Below are positions 1 to 8,031 of a DNA stretch of 33,872 nt, piece after piece (position 1 is the stretch's first letter; each line of letters starts with the position of its first letter). The position numbers and the translations under genes are program-made. The stretch lies in the NCBI GenBank assembly GCA_027450005.1, contig DAIDKO010000071.1, positions 1 to 33,872 on the forward strand, given 5' to 3'. The notes under the pieces were generated by a model. The model saw only the letters and a list, made by a program, of their open reading frames with translations, was not told where the DNA came from and ran no database searches. The stretch comes from Rhodanobacter sp. Its GTDB lineage: Bacteria; Pseudomonadota; Gammaproteobacteria; Xanthomonadales; Rhodanobacteraceae.

Positions 1-1
1 C

Positions 2-277
2 AATGAGACTTTCGACGAGAGCCCAACGGTGCAAACCCTCGTGGAACCCCATGAACCGGATCAGCCCCAGGCAGAATTCGACCTGGATGCAGCCGTAGCA
101 GCCCCTGCCCCGGTGTTTGCCCCTGTCGAGACGACCACTGCGCCAGCAGCCGTTGCCATTCCTGATGTGCCCGCAGCTGCACCCGTTTCGATGCCAGTGA
201 CACAGCAACCCATCACGGCACCCGCCACTTCCCTTGCAACGGTCACTCTGGAAGTCCCCGCGGAGAGCGGATTGATG
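2..277 (+). CDS. Pro/Ala-rich coding fragment, both ends missing
   Basis: An open plus-strand frame enters from the left edge and reads through an acidic, then Pro/Ala/Val-rich, low-complexity segment with no predicted fold. It ends in a short hydrophobic patch (LEVPAESGL) just before the junction with antisense groEL. Beyond position 277 the frame stays open only by chance, to a TGA at 359-361. The composition suits the disordered tail of a large protein. The closing AESGL patch reminds me of RNase E C-termini in this order, but that is a guess. No start codon needs to be assigned because the gene begins outside the window. Confidence 0.4.
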
Positions 278-346
278 GAGCGTGTTCACACCCTTCAGGA
301 TGCGCGAGCGGGCGTCTTCGCCGAAACGTACTTCTTTAGCGGCCAT
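278..346 (-). pseudogene. groEL: groEL 5' fragment, 23 codons only (chaperonin GroEL)
   Basis: Reading leftward from an ATG at 346, the translation begins MAAKEVRFGEDARSR and continues through LKGVNTL. This is the canonical N-terminus of the 60-kDa chaperonin GroEL. The family continues with a conserved ANAVKVTLGPKG segment, but here it switches abruptly after Leu23 to unrelated residues that are antisense to the plus-strand fragment. The roughly 520 missing residues include the ATPase and apical domains, so this copy cannot function. The position directly downstream of groES, with a good AAGGA ribosome site, shows that it is the true groESL locus. The break is either a genomic rearrangement or an assembly chimera. 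Confidence 0.85.
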
Positions 347-369
347 AAAATTTTTCCTTGAAAAATTTT
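347..369 (-). promoter_or_regulatory. AU-rich hairpin over the groEL ribosome binding site
   Basis: A perfect 10-bp inverted repeat, AAAATTTTTC and GAAAAATTTT with a 3-base loop, ends immediately before the groEL ATG. In the mRNA the loop and the first bases of the 3' arm spell AAGGA, the only plausible Shine-Dalgarno sequence. The ribosome site is therefore partly held in a stem of nine A-U pairs and one G-C pair. Such weak stems resemble RNA thermometers that open on heating. The structure is seen directly; the function is inferred. Confidence 0.5.
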
Positions 370-416
370 GAAATTAGGTAAAGGGAGGTAGGCAGCAGGG
401 ACCCGAGCCCTATGGG

Positions 417-436
417 AGGCGCGCTTTGGCGCGCTT
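417..436 (-). promoter_or_regulatory. GC hairpin between groES and groEL
   Basis: A short near-perfect inverted repeat (GGCGCGC and GCGCGCT arms around a 4-5 base loop) lies 25 bases downstream of the groES stop. It has no T-run after it, so it is more likely an mRNA-processing or stabilising hairpin than a terminator within the groESL transcript. Confidence 0.3.
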
Positions 437-460
437 CAGCCCATCGCCCGGGCGGGGGGC

Positions 461-754
461 TCAGCCCTCGATCACCGCCACGATGTCGTCTTCCTTCAGG
501 AAGACCAGCTCTTCGCCGTCGATCTTGATTTCCTGGCCGGCGTACTTGCCGAACAGCACCACGTCGCCTTCCTTCAGCGACATCGGGCGGACATTGCCGT
601 CTTCCAGGATGCGGCCGGTACCGGCGGCGATCACCTTGCCGCGGGTGGGCTTCTCGGTGGCGCTGTCGGGGATGACGATGCCGCCGGCGGAGACGCGCTC
701 CTCTTCCAGGCGCTTGACGATGACACGGTCGTGCAGCGGACGCAGTTTGCTCAT
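461..754 (-). CDS. groES: co-chaperonin GroES (10 kDa)
   Basis: GroES forms the heptameric lid that caps GroEL and assists ATP-driven folding of cytosolic proteins. The 97-residue product has the family's usual length. It starts [15 protein letters not shown] and shows the mobile-loop region ([13 protein letters not shown]) followed by the beta-barrel and the closing DIVAVIEG. The ATG at 754 has a GGGAG ribosome site 6 bases upstream. The frame could be extended to 826, but that would run into the operator, so the extension is rejected. A CIRCE operator and heat-shock-like -35 box lie just upstream, and groEL follows after 114 bases, although it is broken here. Confidence 0.97.
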   Translation of the reverse strand: MSKLRPLHDRVIVKRLEEERVSAGGIVIPDSATEKPTRGKVIAAGTGRILEDGNVRPMSLKEGDVVLFGKYAGQEIKIDGEELVFLKEDDIVAVIEG

Positions 755-819
755 GGGTGGCTCCCAAGCTTGGGTGATGGAAAAGGTTGAGTACTGACAG
801 GCCGACCCGCGGGTCGCTG

Positions 820-846
820 TTAGCACTCGTCAATGATGAGTGCCAA
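820..846 (-). promoter_or_regulatory. CIRCE operator for HrcA, upstream of groES
   Basis: On the minus strand the site reads TTGGCACTC, nine bases, GAGTGCTAA. The CIRCE consensus is TTAGCACTC-N9-GAGTGCTAA, so there is one mismatch, at a position where proteobacterial sites often carry G. It lies 66 bases upstream of the groES ATG. HrcA is known to bind CIRCE and repress groESL until heat stress. Confidence 0.92.
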
Positions 847-855
847 TTCTGGCGA

Positions 856-861
856 TTCAAG
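856..861 (-). promoter_or_regulatory. probable -35 box of the groES promoter (CTTGAA)
   Basis: CTTGAA on the minus strand matches the sigma-32 -35 core (CTTGAAA) and is also an acceptable sigma-70 -35. The matching -10 would fall inside CIRCE, around 833-839, where ATCATT is only a weak match. HrcA bound at CIRCE would therefore cover the promoter. Confidence 0.45.
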
Positions 862-989
862 CCCCCCACCGCAAGTGATGGCGAGCCCGGCCCGACGGGT
901 TCCAGCCCTGGCGCGGCGAATGGGGTGGGCGCGCGCAGGTTTCAAGAGGCCTCTGCTACCTTGGATAGCCCGATCCGTATACCGCCGCC

Positions 990-1319
990 ATGTCCGACCC
1001 CGCCGTGCTGCTTTGCCTGTGCACCTGCCCCGATGCCGCCAGCGCGCAGAGGCTGGCGGAGACGCTGGTGGGTGAGCGGCTGGCCGCCTGCGTCAACCGC
1101 CTGCCGGGCGTGCTCTCCACCTATCGCTGGGAGGGACAGGTGCACACCGATGGCGAGGAGTTGCTGCTGATCAAGACCACGGACGCACGCTTTGAGGCGC
1201 TCAAGGCAAGGCTGCTGGAACTGCACGCTTACGACTTGCCCGAGCTGGTCGCGCTGCCGGTGGAACTCGGCCACGCCGCCTACCTGCAGTGGGTGCGCAG
1301 CATGACGCAACACTGCTAA
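990..1319 (+). CDS. cutA: CutA-like divalent-cation tolerance protein
   Basis: The 109-residue product matches the CutA1 family of small ferredoxin-like-fold trimers linked to copper and other divalent-cation tolerance; the exact activity is unsettled even in model species. Seen here are the N-terminal strand (VLLCLCTCPD), the conserved AACVN segment, the YRWEG turn, and the C-terminal KTTDARFEAL and LPELVALPV motifs. The gene stands alone, divergent from groES. A TATACC hexamer ends 6 bases before the ATG and there is no ribosome site, so the mRNA may be leaderless. Confidence 0.93.
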   Translation: MSDPAVLLCLCTCPDAASAQRLAETLVGERLAACVNRLPGVLSTYRWEGQVHTDGEELLLIKTTDARFEALKARLLELHAYDLPELVALPVELGHAAYLQWVRSMTQHC

Positions 1320-1379
1320 CAGCTTTTGTCAGTGGCACTGCGGCAAACTGCGCCGCCCACCCCCTGTCGCCCGACCAAG

Positions 1380-2276
1380 ATGAAGAAGATCGACTACGCC
1401 GTGCTGTTGTCGCTGGGGGCCCTGTGGGGCGGATCGTTCCTGTTCATGCGGATGGGTGCCGGCACCTTCGGCGCGTTGCCGCTGGCCGGCCTGCGCGCGA
1501 TCGGCGCGGCGTTGTGCTTCCTGCCGCTGCTGGCTTCGCGCCGGCGCCTGGCCGAATGGCGCGCGCACTGGCGGCCGATCGCGGTGGTCGGGCTGACCAA
1601 CTCGGCGCTACCTTTCCTGCTGTTCACCTTCGCCACGCGCAGCCTGCCGGCCGGGCTGGCCTCGATCATCGACGGCATGACGCCGATGTTCGCCGCCCTA
1701 ATCGGCTGGCTCTGGCTGGGCCAGCGGCTGGATGCCTGGCGCGGCGCCGGCCTAGCGCTCGGTTTCGCCGGCGTGCTGTGGCTGGCCGAGGGCAGCCTCG
1801 CGCTGGGGCCGGGCGCTGGCCTGGCGCTGCTCGCTGGCGTGGCCGCCACCGCGCTATACGGCTACGCGGTGCATTACACGCACCTGCGCCTGGCCGGCGT
1901 GACGCCGCTGGTAGTCACCGTGGGCAGCCACATGGTGGCGGCGCTGCTGCTGTTGCCGCCGACCCTGCTTTTCTGGCCGGCCCGGACACCGCCGATGCAA
2001 GCTTGGCTGGCCGCGGCCGGGCTGGCCGTGCTGTGCACGGCGCTGGCCTACGTGCTCTTCTTCTGGGTGCTGGCACGGGTCGGCGCAGCGCGGATCATGG
2101 TGATCCCCTACCTGATCCCCGCGTTTGGCGTGCTGTGGGGCGCCCTGTTGCTCGGCGAACAGGTGAGCACCCGCATGCTCGGCGGCTGCGCGGTGATCCT
2201 GCTGGGCACCGCGCTCACCACCGGCTCGATCCATGCGCGGCGCAAGCTGCCGCCGCTGGCCGTCGGAGAGACCTGA
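1380..2276 (+). CDS. EamA/DMT-family inner-membrane transporter
   Basis: The 298-residue protein has about ten hydrophobic segments arranged as two EamA repeats. The first begins LLSLGALWGGSFLF and the second begins near AGLALLAGVAATALYG. It ends in a short basic, cytosolic tail. The family exports small metabolites; the substrate cannot be read from the sequence. The frame is open back to a TTG at 1326 and a GTG at 1332, but the residues there (RQTAPPTPCRPT) are not family-like. The ATG at 1380, which places the first helix right after MKKIDY, is preferred. The ribosome site is poor. Confidence 0.88.
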   Translation: MKKIDYAVLLSLGALWGGSFLFMRMGAGTFGALPLAGLRAIGAALCFLPLLASRRRLAEWRAHWRPIAVVGLTNSALPFLLFTFATRSLPAGLASIIDGMTPMFAALIGWLWLGQRLDAWRGAGLALGFAGVLWLAEGSLALGPGAGLALLAGVAATALYGYAVHYTHLRLAGVTPLVVTVGSHMVAALLLLPPTLLFWPARTPPMQAWLAAAGLAVLCTALAYVLFFWVLARVGAARIMVIPYLIPAFGVLWGALLLGEQVSTRMLGGCAVILLGTALTTGSIHARRKLPPLAVGET

Positions 2277-2344
2277 AGTCCGCACCGACGTGGCCGGGGC
2301 GGCATGCTCCATAATGGTTTCCCCGCCACAGCACTGGAATCGCG

Positions 2345-4531
2345 ATGCGCCTCGCCATCGGCCGAATGGCCAACCGCCTGCCCGCACTGGCCCTTCTGCT
2401 GGCCGTCCTGTGCGGCATGCCGGCATCCGCCGTCCGGGCGCAGACGCAGGACGGCAACATCCTGCCGGTGACCGAGGCCTACCGGCTCAGCGCCGACGCC
2501 AGCACGCCCGGCGTGCTCAAGCTGCACTGGACCATCGCACCCCACTACTACCTCTACCGCGGCCGCATGAAGTTCACCGCCGGCCCGGGCGTCACCCTGG
2601 GCGAGGCGCAACTGCCGCCCGGCGAAAAACACGTCGACCCGTACATCGGCCCGGTGGAGACCTATCACCACAGCGTCGATGCCAGCGTTCCGTACACCGT
2701 GGCCGCGGGTACCCAGCACCTGCGGCTGAGCGTGCAATACCAGGGCTGCCACGAGGTGGAGCCGAAAATCTGTTACCCGCCGCACACCGAGCAGCTCGAC
2801 CTGCCGTTGCCGACGTCGGCCGCCGCACCGTCGCCGGCCGCCGGAAATGCGCTGGGCAACGCCCTGCAGCGGCTCGATGGGGCGGCAAACGGCACGCCGT
2901 CCGCACCGTTGCCGCAGGAACAGGCCTTCCAGTTCTCCGCGCTCGCGCAGGACGCCCATCACCTGCTGCTGCGCTGGACGATGCCGAAGGGCTACTACGT
3001 CTATCGCAACCACATCACGCTCAAGCTCAAGGACGCCGGTAACCTCAAGCTGGGCACGCCGGCCTGGCCGGCCGGCGGCGTACAGCATCCCGACGCGCAA
3101 TTCGGCACGGTCACGGTGTACTTCGGCGACCTCGAACTGCCAGTGGCACTCGAAGGCGATACCGAAGGCCGCAGGCAGGTCACCCTGGAAGCCAGCTTCC
3201 TGGGCTGCCAGGACGGCGGCGTGTGCTACCCGTTGATGACCCGCGACGCCACCGTCGACCTTTCCGGCGGCGCGACGGCCCAAGGCGTGGCCGCCGCCGC
3301 GGACACCGCCGCCCATGGCGATCCGCTGCATACCGGCCCGCTCGCTGCCTTGCTGCTGGCGCTCGGCGGGGGCCTGATACTCAACCTGATGCCCTGCGTG
3401 CTACCGGTACTCTCGCTCAAGGCGGTCAGCCTGCTGGAAAGCAGCGAGAGCGCGGCACGCCGGCGTCGCCACGCCCTCGCCTACACCGCCGGCGTGCTGG
3501 CGAGCTTCGTGGCGCTGGGCGCCGGCATCGTCGCCCTGCGTTCGGCCGGCCATGCGCTGGGATGGGGCGCACAGCTGCAGCAGCCGCTGCTGGTCGCGGC
3601 ACTGGCGTGCGTGATCTTCGCTCTGGGTCTGTCGATGTCGGGCGTGGTGCAGTTCGGCGCGTCGCTGGGCAACGTCGGCGGATCGCTGGCAAACCGAGGC
3701 GGCCTGGCCGGCGACTTTTTCACCGGGGTGCTGGCCGTGCTGGTGGCCAGCCCCTGCACGGCGCCCTACATGGGCACCGCGCTGGCCTACGCCTTTGCCG
3801 CGCCGGCCGCGTATGCGTTGCTGGTGTTCTTCATGCTGGGCATGGGCCTGGCCCTGCCGTTCCTGGCGATTGCCTACGTACCTGCGGTGGCGAGCCGGCT
3901 GCCGAAACCGGGGCGCTGGATGGAGACGCTGAAACAGCTGCTCGCCTTTCCGATGTACCTTGCCGCCGCCTGGCTGGCGTGGGTGCTGGCCAACCAGCGC
4001 GGCGCCGACGCGGTGGGCCTGCTGCTGGTGGCGATGGTGCTGCTGGCGCTGGCGCTGTGGTGGTTCGAGCGCAGTCGCGGACGCGGCACGTCGCATCACC
4101 TGCTGACCGTGTTGCTGGCATTGCTAGCCGCCGCGCCGCTCTACCTGCTGGCGCAGTTGCCCGCGGCAGCGACGACGGCGCAACAGGGCACCGTGGCCTA
4201 CAGCCCGGAAAAGCTGGCCGCGCTGCGCGCCGCCAACACGCCCGTATTCCTGGACATGACCGCCGACTGGTGCATCACCTGCAAGGCCAACGAACATGCC
4301 GTGCTGGATCGCGCCGCGTTCCAAGCCGCGCTCCGGCGCGACAAGGCGGTTTACATGAAGGGCGACTGGACCAACGAGGATCCGGCGATCACTGCCTTCC
4401 TGCAGCGCTACCACTCGCCTGGCGTGCCGCTCTACGTGGTGTTCCCCAAGGGCGGCGGCAAAGGCCGGCAATTGCCGACGGTACTGACCCCGGCACTGGT
4501 GCAGCGGGCACTGGATGAGGCGGCGCGGTGA
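2345..4531 (+). CDS. dsbD: thiol:disulfide interchange protein DsbD with two N-terminal domains
   Basis: DsbD carries electrons from cytosolic thioredoxin across the inner membrane to periplasmic DsbC, CcmG-type and TlpA-type proteins. After a signal peptide (cleavage near SAVRAQ) there are two tandem nDsbD-like domains. The first, about residues 36-160, has Cys135 and Cys143. The second, about 190-310, has Cys288 and Cys294. The eight-helix core follows, with Cys351 in NLMPCVLP and Cys471 in SPCTAPYMG. The C-terminal thioredoxin domain has a WCITC site at 643-646. At 728 residues it is longer than the usual ~570 because of the extra domain. A CATAAT -10-like box lies at 2310-2315. The stop overlaps tlpA by 4 bases. 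Confidence 0.95.
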   Translation: MRLAIGRMANRLPALALLLAVLCGMPASAVRAQTQDGNILPVTEAYRLSADASTPGVLKLHWTIAPHYYLYRGRMKFTAGPGVTLGEAQLPPGEKHVDPYIGPVETYHHSVDASVPYTVAAGTQHLRLSVQYQGCHEVEPKICYPPHTEQLDLPLPTSAAAPSPAAGNALGNALQRLDGAANGTPSAPLPQEQAFQFSALAQDAHHLLLRWTMPKGYYVYRNHITLKLKDAGNLKLGTPAWPAGGVQHPDAQFGTVTVYFGDLELPVALEGDTEGRRQVTLEASFLGCQDGGVCYPLMTRDATVDLSGGATAQGVAAAADTAAHGDPLHTGPLAALLLALGGGLILNLMPCVLPVLSLKAVSLLESSESAARRRRHALAYTAGVLASFVALGAGIVALRSAGHALGWGAQLQQPLLVAALACVIFALGLSMSGVVQFGASLGNVGGSLANRGGLAGDFFTGVLAVLVASPCTAPYMGTALAYAFAAPAAYALLVFFMLGMGLALPFLAIAYVPAVASRLPKPGRWMETLKQLLAFPMYLAAAWLAWVLANQRGADAVGLLLVAMVLLALALWWFERSRGRGTSHHLLTVLLALLAAAPLYLLAQLPAAATTAQQGTVAYSPEKLAALRAANTPVFLDMTADWCITCKANEHAVLDRAAFQAALRRDKAVYMKGDWTNEDPAITAFLQRYHSPGVPLYVVFPKGGGKGRQLPTVLTPALVQRALDEAAR

Positions 4532-5070
4532 GCCGCGACAACCTCGTCATCCTGCTTGCAGCAGTGCTGGCCGCCGCAGTGGGGGGCTGGTTGCAGCATG
4601 AAAGCCGGTTGGCGCACCTGCCCGAAGGCGTGACGGTCGCCAAGGTCGGCGAGCCCGCCCCGGTGCTGGCCCTGCCGGACCTGCAGGGGCGCACCCGCCG
4701 GCTGGCGGACTACCGCGGCCATCGCGTGCTCATGAATTTCTGGGCGAGCTGGTGCGGACCCTGCCTGGACGAGCTGCCGGTGCTGGATCGTGCCCAGGCC
4801 AAGTTCGCCGAAAAGGGGGCCATCGTGCTCGGAATAGCGATGGACGATCCCCAGCGCGTTCGCGCCTTCCTGGCCGATCATCCCGTGTATTACCCCATCC
4901 TGCTGGGCCGGATGGGATCGCCGAGCACCTCGCTACTATGGGGCGATAGCGGCGAGATACTTCCCTATAGCGTGCTGATCGGCGCCAATGGGCAGGTAAT
5001 CGCTACGCGGCGAGGCCCGCTGGACGGCGTCACGCTGCAGCGATGGCTGACAGGCGGTGCGCGCAGGTAA
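4528..5070 (+). CDS. TlpA-family thioredoxin-like protein, membrane-anchored
   Basis: The 180-residue protein has an uncleaved N-terminal membrane helix (about residues 6-22) and a periplasmic thioredoxin fold with the redox motif WCGPC (Cys76 and Cys79). This places it in the TlpA/ResA/CcmG group of thiol reductases. It starts at a GTG that overlaps the dsbD stop (GTGA), implying translational coupling, and DsbD is the obvious electron donor. Likely jobs are reduction of cytochrome c apoprotein, copper-site cysteines or damaged periplasmic thiols. No ccm genes are nearby, so a dedicated CcmG role is not supported here. Confidence 0.9.
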   Translation: MSRDNLVILLAAVLAAAVGGWLQHESRLAHLPEGVTVAKVGEPAPVLALPDLQGRTRRLADYRGHRVLMNFWASWCGPCLDELPVLDRAQAKFAEKGAIVLGIAMDDPQRVRAFLADHPVYYPILLGRMGSPSTSLLWGDSGEILPYSVLIGANGQVIATRRGPLDGVTLQRWLTGGARR

Positions 5071-5226
5071 CGCGGCCTCGTCGATCTTCGCGGTCGAATT
5101 CCCCACATACGCCGACGCACGGCTTCTCCATCGAAAATCGTCGATCTGCGCCGAACTGGACAACATCCACAACTGCGCGCACACTGCGTCCGTTCCGGGG
5201 CGTCCGGACGTCGTCGAAGGCATGGC

Positions 5227-5670
5227 GTGGCCAAGATCCTCGTTCTGCATGGACCCAACCTCAACCTGCTGGGCACGCGCGAACCCACCATCTACGGCAG
5301 CAACACGCTGGCCGACATCAATGCCCGACTGGCCACGCAGGCGCAGGCTGCCGGGCATGAGCTGGCCTGCTTCCAGTCCAACGCCGAGCACGAACTGGTC
5401 GGTCGCGTGCAACAGGCGCGCGACGAGCAGGTGGCAACGATCCTGTGCAACGCCGGCGCCTTCACCCATACCAGCATCGCGCTGCGCGACGCATTCGCGG
5501 CGGTGGCGATCCCGCTGGTCGAGGTGCACCTGTCCAACGTGCACGCCCGCGAGCCGTTCCGCCACCACTCCTACCTGTCGGACATCGCCGTGGGCGTGAT
5601 CTGCGGCTTCGGCGCCGACAGCTACCGGCTGGCGCTGGATGCGGCGATCGCCCGGCTGGCGACGCACTGA
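5227..5670 (+). CDS. aroQ: 3-dehydroquinate dehydratase, type II
   Basis: AroQ dehydrates 3-dehydroquinate to 3-dehydroshikimate in the shikimate pathway. The 147 residues match the small dodecameric type II enzyme. The motif [13 protein letters not shown] is followed by the catalytic tyrosine in IYG. NPGAF appears as NAGAFTHTS, and the catalytic histidine is in the [11 protein letters not shown] block. The GTG at 5227 is the start; the ATG at 5222 is out of frame. It leads the aroQ-accB-accC cluster seen in many gammaproteobacteria. The 156 bases upstream contain no clear promoter. Confidence 0.96.
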   Translation: MAKILVLHGPNLNLLGTREPTIYGSNTLADINARLATQAQAAGHELACFQSNAEHELVGRVQQARDEQVATILCNAGAFTHTSIALRDAFAAVAIPLVEVHLSNVHAREPFRHHSYLSDIAVGVICGFGADSYRLALDAAIARLATH

Positions 5671-5726
5671 ACCTGCTTTCCCTATTCCCGTCGCCTCCGG
5701 CGACGCCATGACATGAAGGCCATCCC

Positions 5727-6191
5727 ATGGATCTGCGCAAGATCAAGAAGCTGATCGACCTGCTCGAGGAGTCCAACCTCGCCGAACTGGAAATCAAGGA
5801 AGGCGAGGAAGTGGTGCGCCTGTCGCGGGTGCCCAAGGGCGGCGTGACCGTGGCCGCGCCGGCGCCGGTCGCCGTGGCTGCCGCCCCGGTGGCAGCACCC
5901 ATGGCCGCACCAGCCACCGCCGCCGAAGCGGCGCCTGCCGCCAGCGGCCTGCCGGCCGGCCACGTGGTGAAGGCGCCGATGGTCGGCACCTTCTACGCCG
6001 CCGCCACCCCCGGCGCCGCGGCGCTGGCAAAGGTCGGCCAGCAGGTGAAGGCCGGCGACACGCTGGGCATCATCGAGGCGATGAAGATGTTCAACCAGAT
6101 CGAAGCCGACGTGTCCGGCACGATTCAGGCGATCCTGGTCGAGAACAGCCAGTCGGTCGAATTCGACCAGCCGATGTTCGTTATCGCCTGA
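5727..6191 (+). CDS. accB: biotin carboxyl carrier protein of acetyl-CoA carboxylase
   Basis: AccB carries the biotin that shuttles carboxyl groups from AccC to AccAD in the first committed step of fatty-acid synthesis. The 154 residues comprise a conserved N-terminal helix pair ([17 protein letters not shown]), an Ala/Pro-rich flexible linker at about residues 45-75, and the biotinyl domain with the lysine in EAMKM. An AAGG ribosome site precedes the ATG. accC follows after 14 bases. The same acyl pool feeds the RpfF signal synthase encoded further right. Confidence 0.98.
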   Translation: MDLRKIKKLIDLLEESNLAELEIKEGEEVVRLSRVPKGGVTVAAPAPVAVAAAPVAAPMAAPATAAEAAPAASGLPAGHVVKAPMVGTFYAAATPGAAALAKVGQQVKAGDTLGIIEAMKMFNQIEADVSGTIQAILVENSQSVEFDQPMFVIA

Positions 6192-6205
6192 GCGGCCGAG
6201 CCACC

Positions 6206-7576
6206 ATGCCCATGCTCGAAAAAGTCGTCATCGCCAACCGCGGCGAAATCGCCCTGCGCGTGTTGCGCGCCTGCCACAGTCTCGGCATTAAGACAGTGGC
6301 GGTGCACTCCACCGCGGACCGCAACCTAAAGCACGTCGGCCTTGCCGACGAAGCCATCTGCATCGGCCCGGCGCCGTCGGCGGAGAGCTACCTCAACATC
6401 CCGCGCATCATCGCTGCAGCGGAAATCACCGACGCCCAAGCCATCCATCCGGGCTACGGCTTTTTGTCCGAACGCGCCGACTTTGCCGAACAGGTGGAGA
6501 AATCGGGCTTCGTCTTCATCGGCCCCACCGCCGACGTGATCCGCCTGATGGGCGACAAGGTGGAGGCGATCAAGGCCATGAAGGCCGCCGGCGTGCCCTG
6601 CGTGCCAGGCTCGGGCGGTCCGCTCGGCGAGGATATCGACGAAAACCTGCGCATCGCCCGCGAAATCGGCTACCCGGTGATCATCAAGGCCGCCGGTGGC
6701 GGCGGTGGCCGCGGTATGCGCGTGGTACGCACCGAGGCGCACCTGGGCAACTCCATCGTGATGACCAAGCAGGAGGCCAAGGCGGCCTTCGGCAACGACA
6801 TGGTCTACATGGAGAAATTCCTGGAGAACCCGCGCCATGTGGAGATCCAGGTGCTGGCCGACGGCCAGGGCAACGCCATCCACCTCGGCGAGCGCGACTG
6901 TTCCATGCAGCGCCGCCACCAGAAGGTGGTGGAGGAAGCCCCGGCACCCGGCATCACGCCGGAACTGCGCGCCCAGATCGGCAAGGTCTGCGTGGACGCC
7001 TGCCTGCGCATCGGCTACCGCGGCGCCGGCACGTTCGAGTTCCTGTTCGAGGACGGCCGCTTCTACTTCATCGAGATGAATACCCGAATCCAGGTGGAAC
7101 ACCCGGTGACCGAGTTCATCACTGGCGTGGACCTGGTGCGCGAGCAGCTCCTGATCGCCGGCGGCGAGAAGCTGTCGATCAAGCAGGAAGACATCAAGAT
7201 CCATGGCCACGCCATCGAGTGCCGCATCAATGCTGAGGATCCGGAAAGCTTCCTACCCTGCCCCGGCACGGTAAAGCGCTTCGAGGCGCCGGGCGGCCCC
7301 GGCGTGCGCGTGGACACGCACCTGTACGATGGCTACCGCATCCCGCCCAACTACGACTCGATGATCGGCAAGCTGATCGTTTACGGACCCGATCGCACCA
7401 CCGCCATCGCGCGCATGCGCCTGGCGCTGGCCGAGACCGTGATCGAAGGCGTGAAATGCAACATCCCGCTGCAGCAGCGCATCATGGCCGACGTCGGCTT
7501 CCAGCAGGGCGGCCAGAACATCCACTACCTCGAAAAGCGGATGGCGGAGCAGAAGGACAAATCGCCCACGCACTAA
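6206..7576 (+). CDS. accC: biotin carboxylase subunit of acetyl-CoA carboxylase
   Basis: AccC is the ATP-dependent carboxylase that loads bicarbonate onto AccB biotin. The 456 residues contain the N-terminal domain ([13 protein letters not shown]), the ATP-grasp glycine loop (GGGGRGMR) and the catalytic [14 protein letters not shown] segment, and they end with the usual C-terminal domain. A second ATG at 6212 gives [12 protein letters not shown], which matches the E. coli start more closely, so the true start may be six bases downstream. In relatives prmA normally follows directly; here a foreign-looking gene lies between. Confidence 0.98.
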   Translation: MPMLEKVVIANRGEIALRVLRACHSLGIKTVAVHSTADRNLKHVGLADEAICIGPAPSAESYLNIPRIIAAAEITDAQAIHPGYGFLSERADFAEQVEKSGFVFIGPTADVIRLMGDKVEAIKAMKAAGVPCVPGSGGPLGEDIDENLRIAREIGYPVIIKAAGGGGGRGMRVVRTEAHLGNSIVMTKQEAKAAFGNDMVYMEKFLENPRHVEIQVLADGQGNAIHLGERDCSMQRRHQKVVEEAPAPGITPELRAQIGKVCVDACLRIGYRGAGTFEFLFEDGRFYFIEMNTRIQVEHPVTEFITGVDLVREQLLIAGGEKLSIKQEDIKIHGHAIECRINAEDPESFLPCPGTVKRFEAPGGPGVRVDTHLYDGYRIPPNYDSMIGKLIVYGPDRTTAIARMRLALAETVIEGVKCNIPLQQRIMADVGFQQGGQNIHYLEKRMAEQKDKSPTH

Positions 7577-7584
7577 CACGACCA

Positions 7585-8031
7585 ATGAACGGCGACATGG
7601 CCCTCAGCATTGAATTTGAAGAGCCCTCGCAGGGTGAACCGTGCGAATGCTGCGGTAAGTGCACGGTACATCTGACCAGGTTCGTGTCCAATGACGGCGA
7701 TGCCCACGCCGTTTACTACGTCAGATTCACCGAAGGCCATCCTGAAACACCTGCCGTGGCCGCGATAAGCCTCGGAGACTGGGAAGAAGGCAGCACACCC
7801 TCGCAACGCACGGCGTTCGCTCTCGAGCTTCGCCCGGATGGCATCCGTATCTGCAATGCAGGCGAATCAGCATGGCATGAAAAGAATATTCTTGGCCACA
7901 TGCTCGATCGTGATGAAGCATTGGCACACCCCTTGATCAAGGAGGTGTTCCACATCGCCGACCATATCTATCTCGAAGATCCATCCTTCATGGCGTACAT
8001 GAACCGCCAACCATCCAACGATGCGCCATAA
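7585..8031 (+). CDS. uncharacterised CxCCGxC-motif protein inserted between accC and prmA
   Basis: I do not recognise a function for this 148-residue soluble, acidic protein. Near its N-terminus it has a tight cysteine cluster, CECCGKC followed by LTRFV, which could bind zinc. It then has a tyrosine-rich strand (AVYYVRFTEGHPE) and a C-terminal block with EALAHPLIKEVFHIADH. No signal peptide or membrane helix is present. An alternative ATG at 7597 gives MALSIEFEEP, probably the better start. By hand count the gene is about 56 percent GC against roughly two-thirds for its neighbours, and rarer codons (AAA, ATA, TTT) appear. Its TAA abuts the prmA ATG directly. Acquisition by transfer is likely. 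Confidence 0.85.
   Translation: MNGDMALSIEFEEPSQGEPCECCGKCTVHLTRFVSNDGDAHAVYYVRFTEGHPETPAVAAISLGDWEEGSTPSQRTAFALELRPDGIRICNAGESAWHEKNILGHMLDRDEALAHPLIKEVFHIADHIYLEDPSFMAYMNRQPSNDAP

Noticed and set aside
1289-2314. Plus-strand open frame overlapping cutA and the EamA transporter
   Set aside because: Arg/Gly/Ala-rich out-of-frame translation. The EamA frame has clear membrane helices and this one does not.
2108-3331. Minus-strand open frame of 407 codons opposite dsbD
   Set aside because: Antisense shadow of a gene with all DsbD motifs; composition is typical of reversed GC-rich coding sequence.
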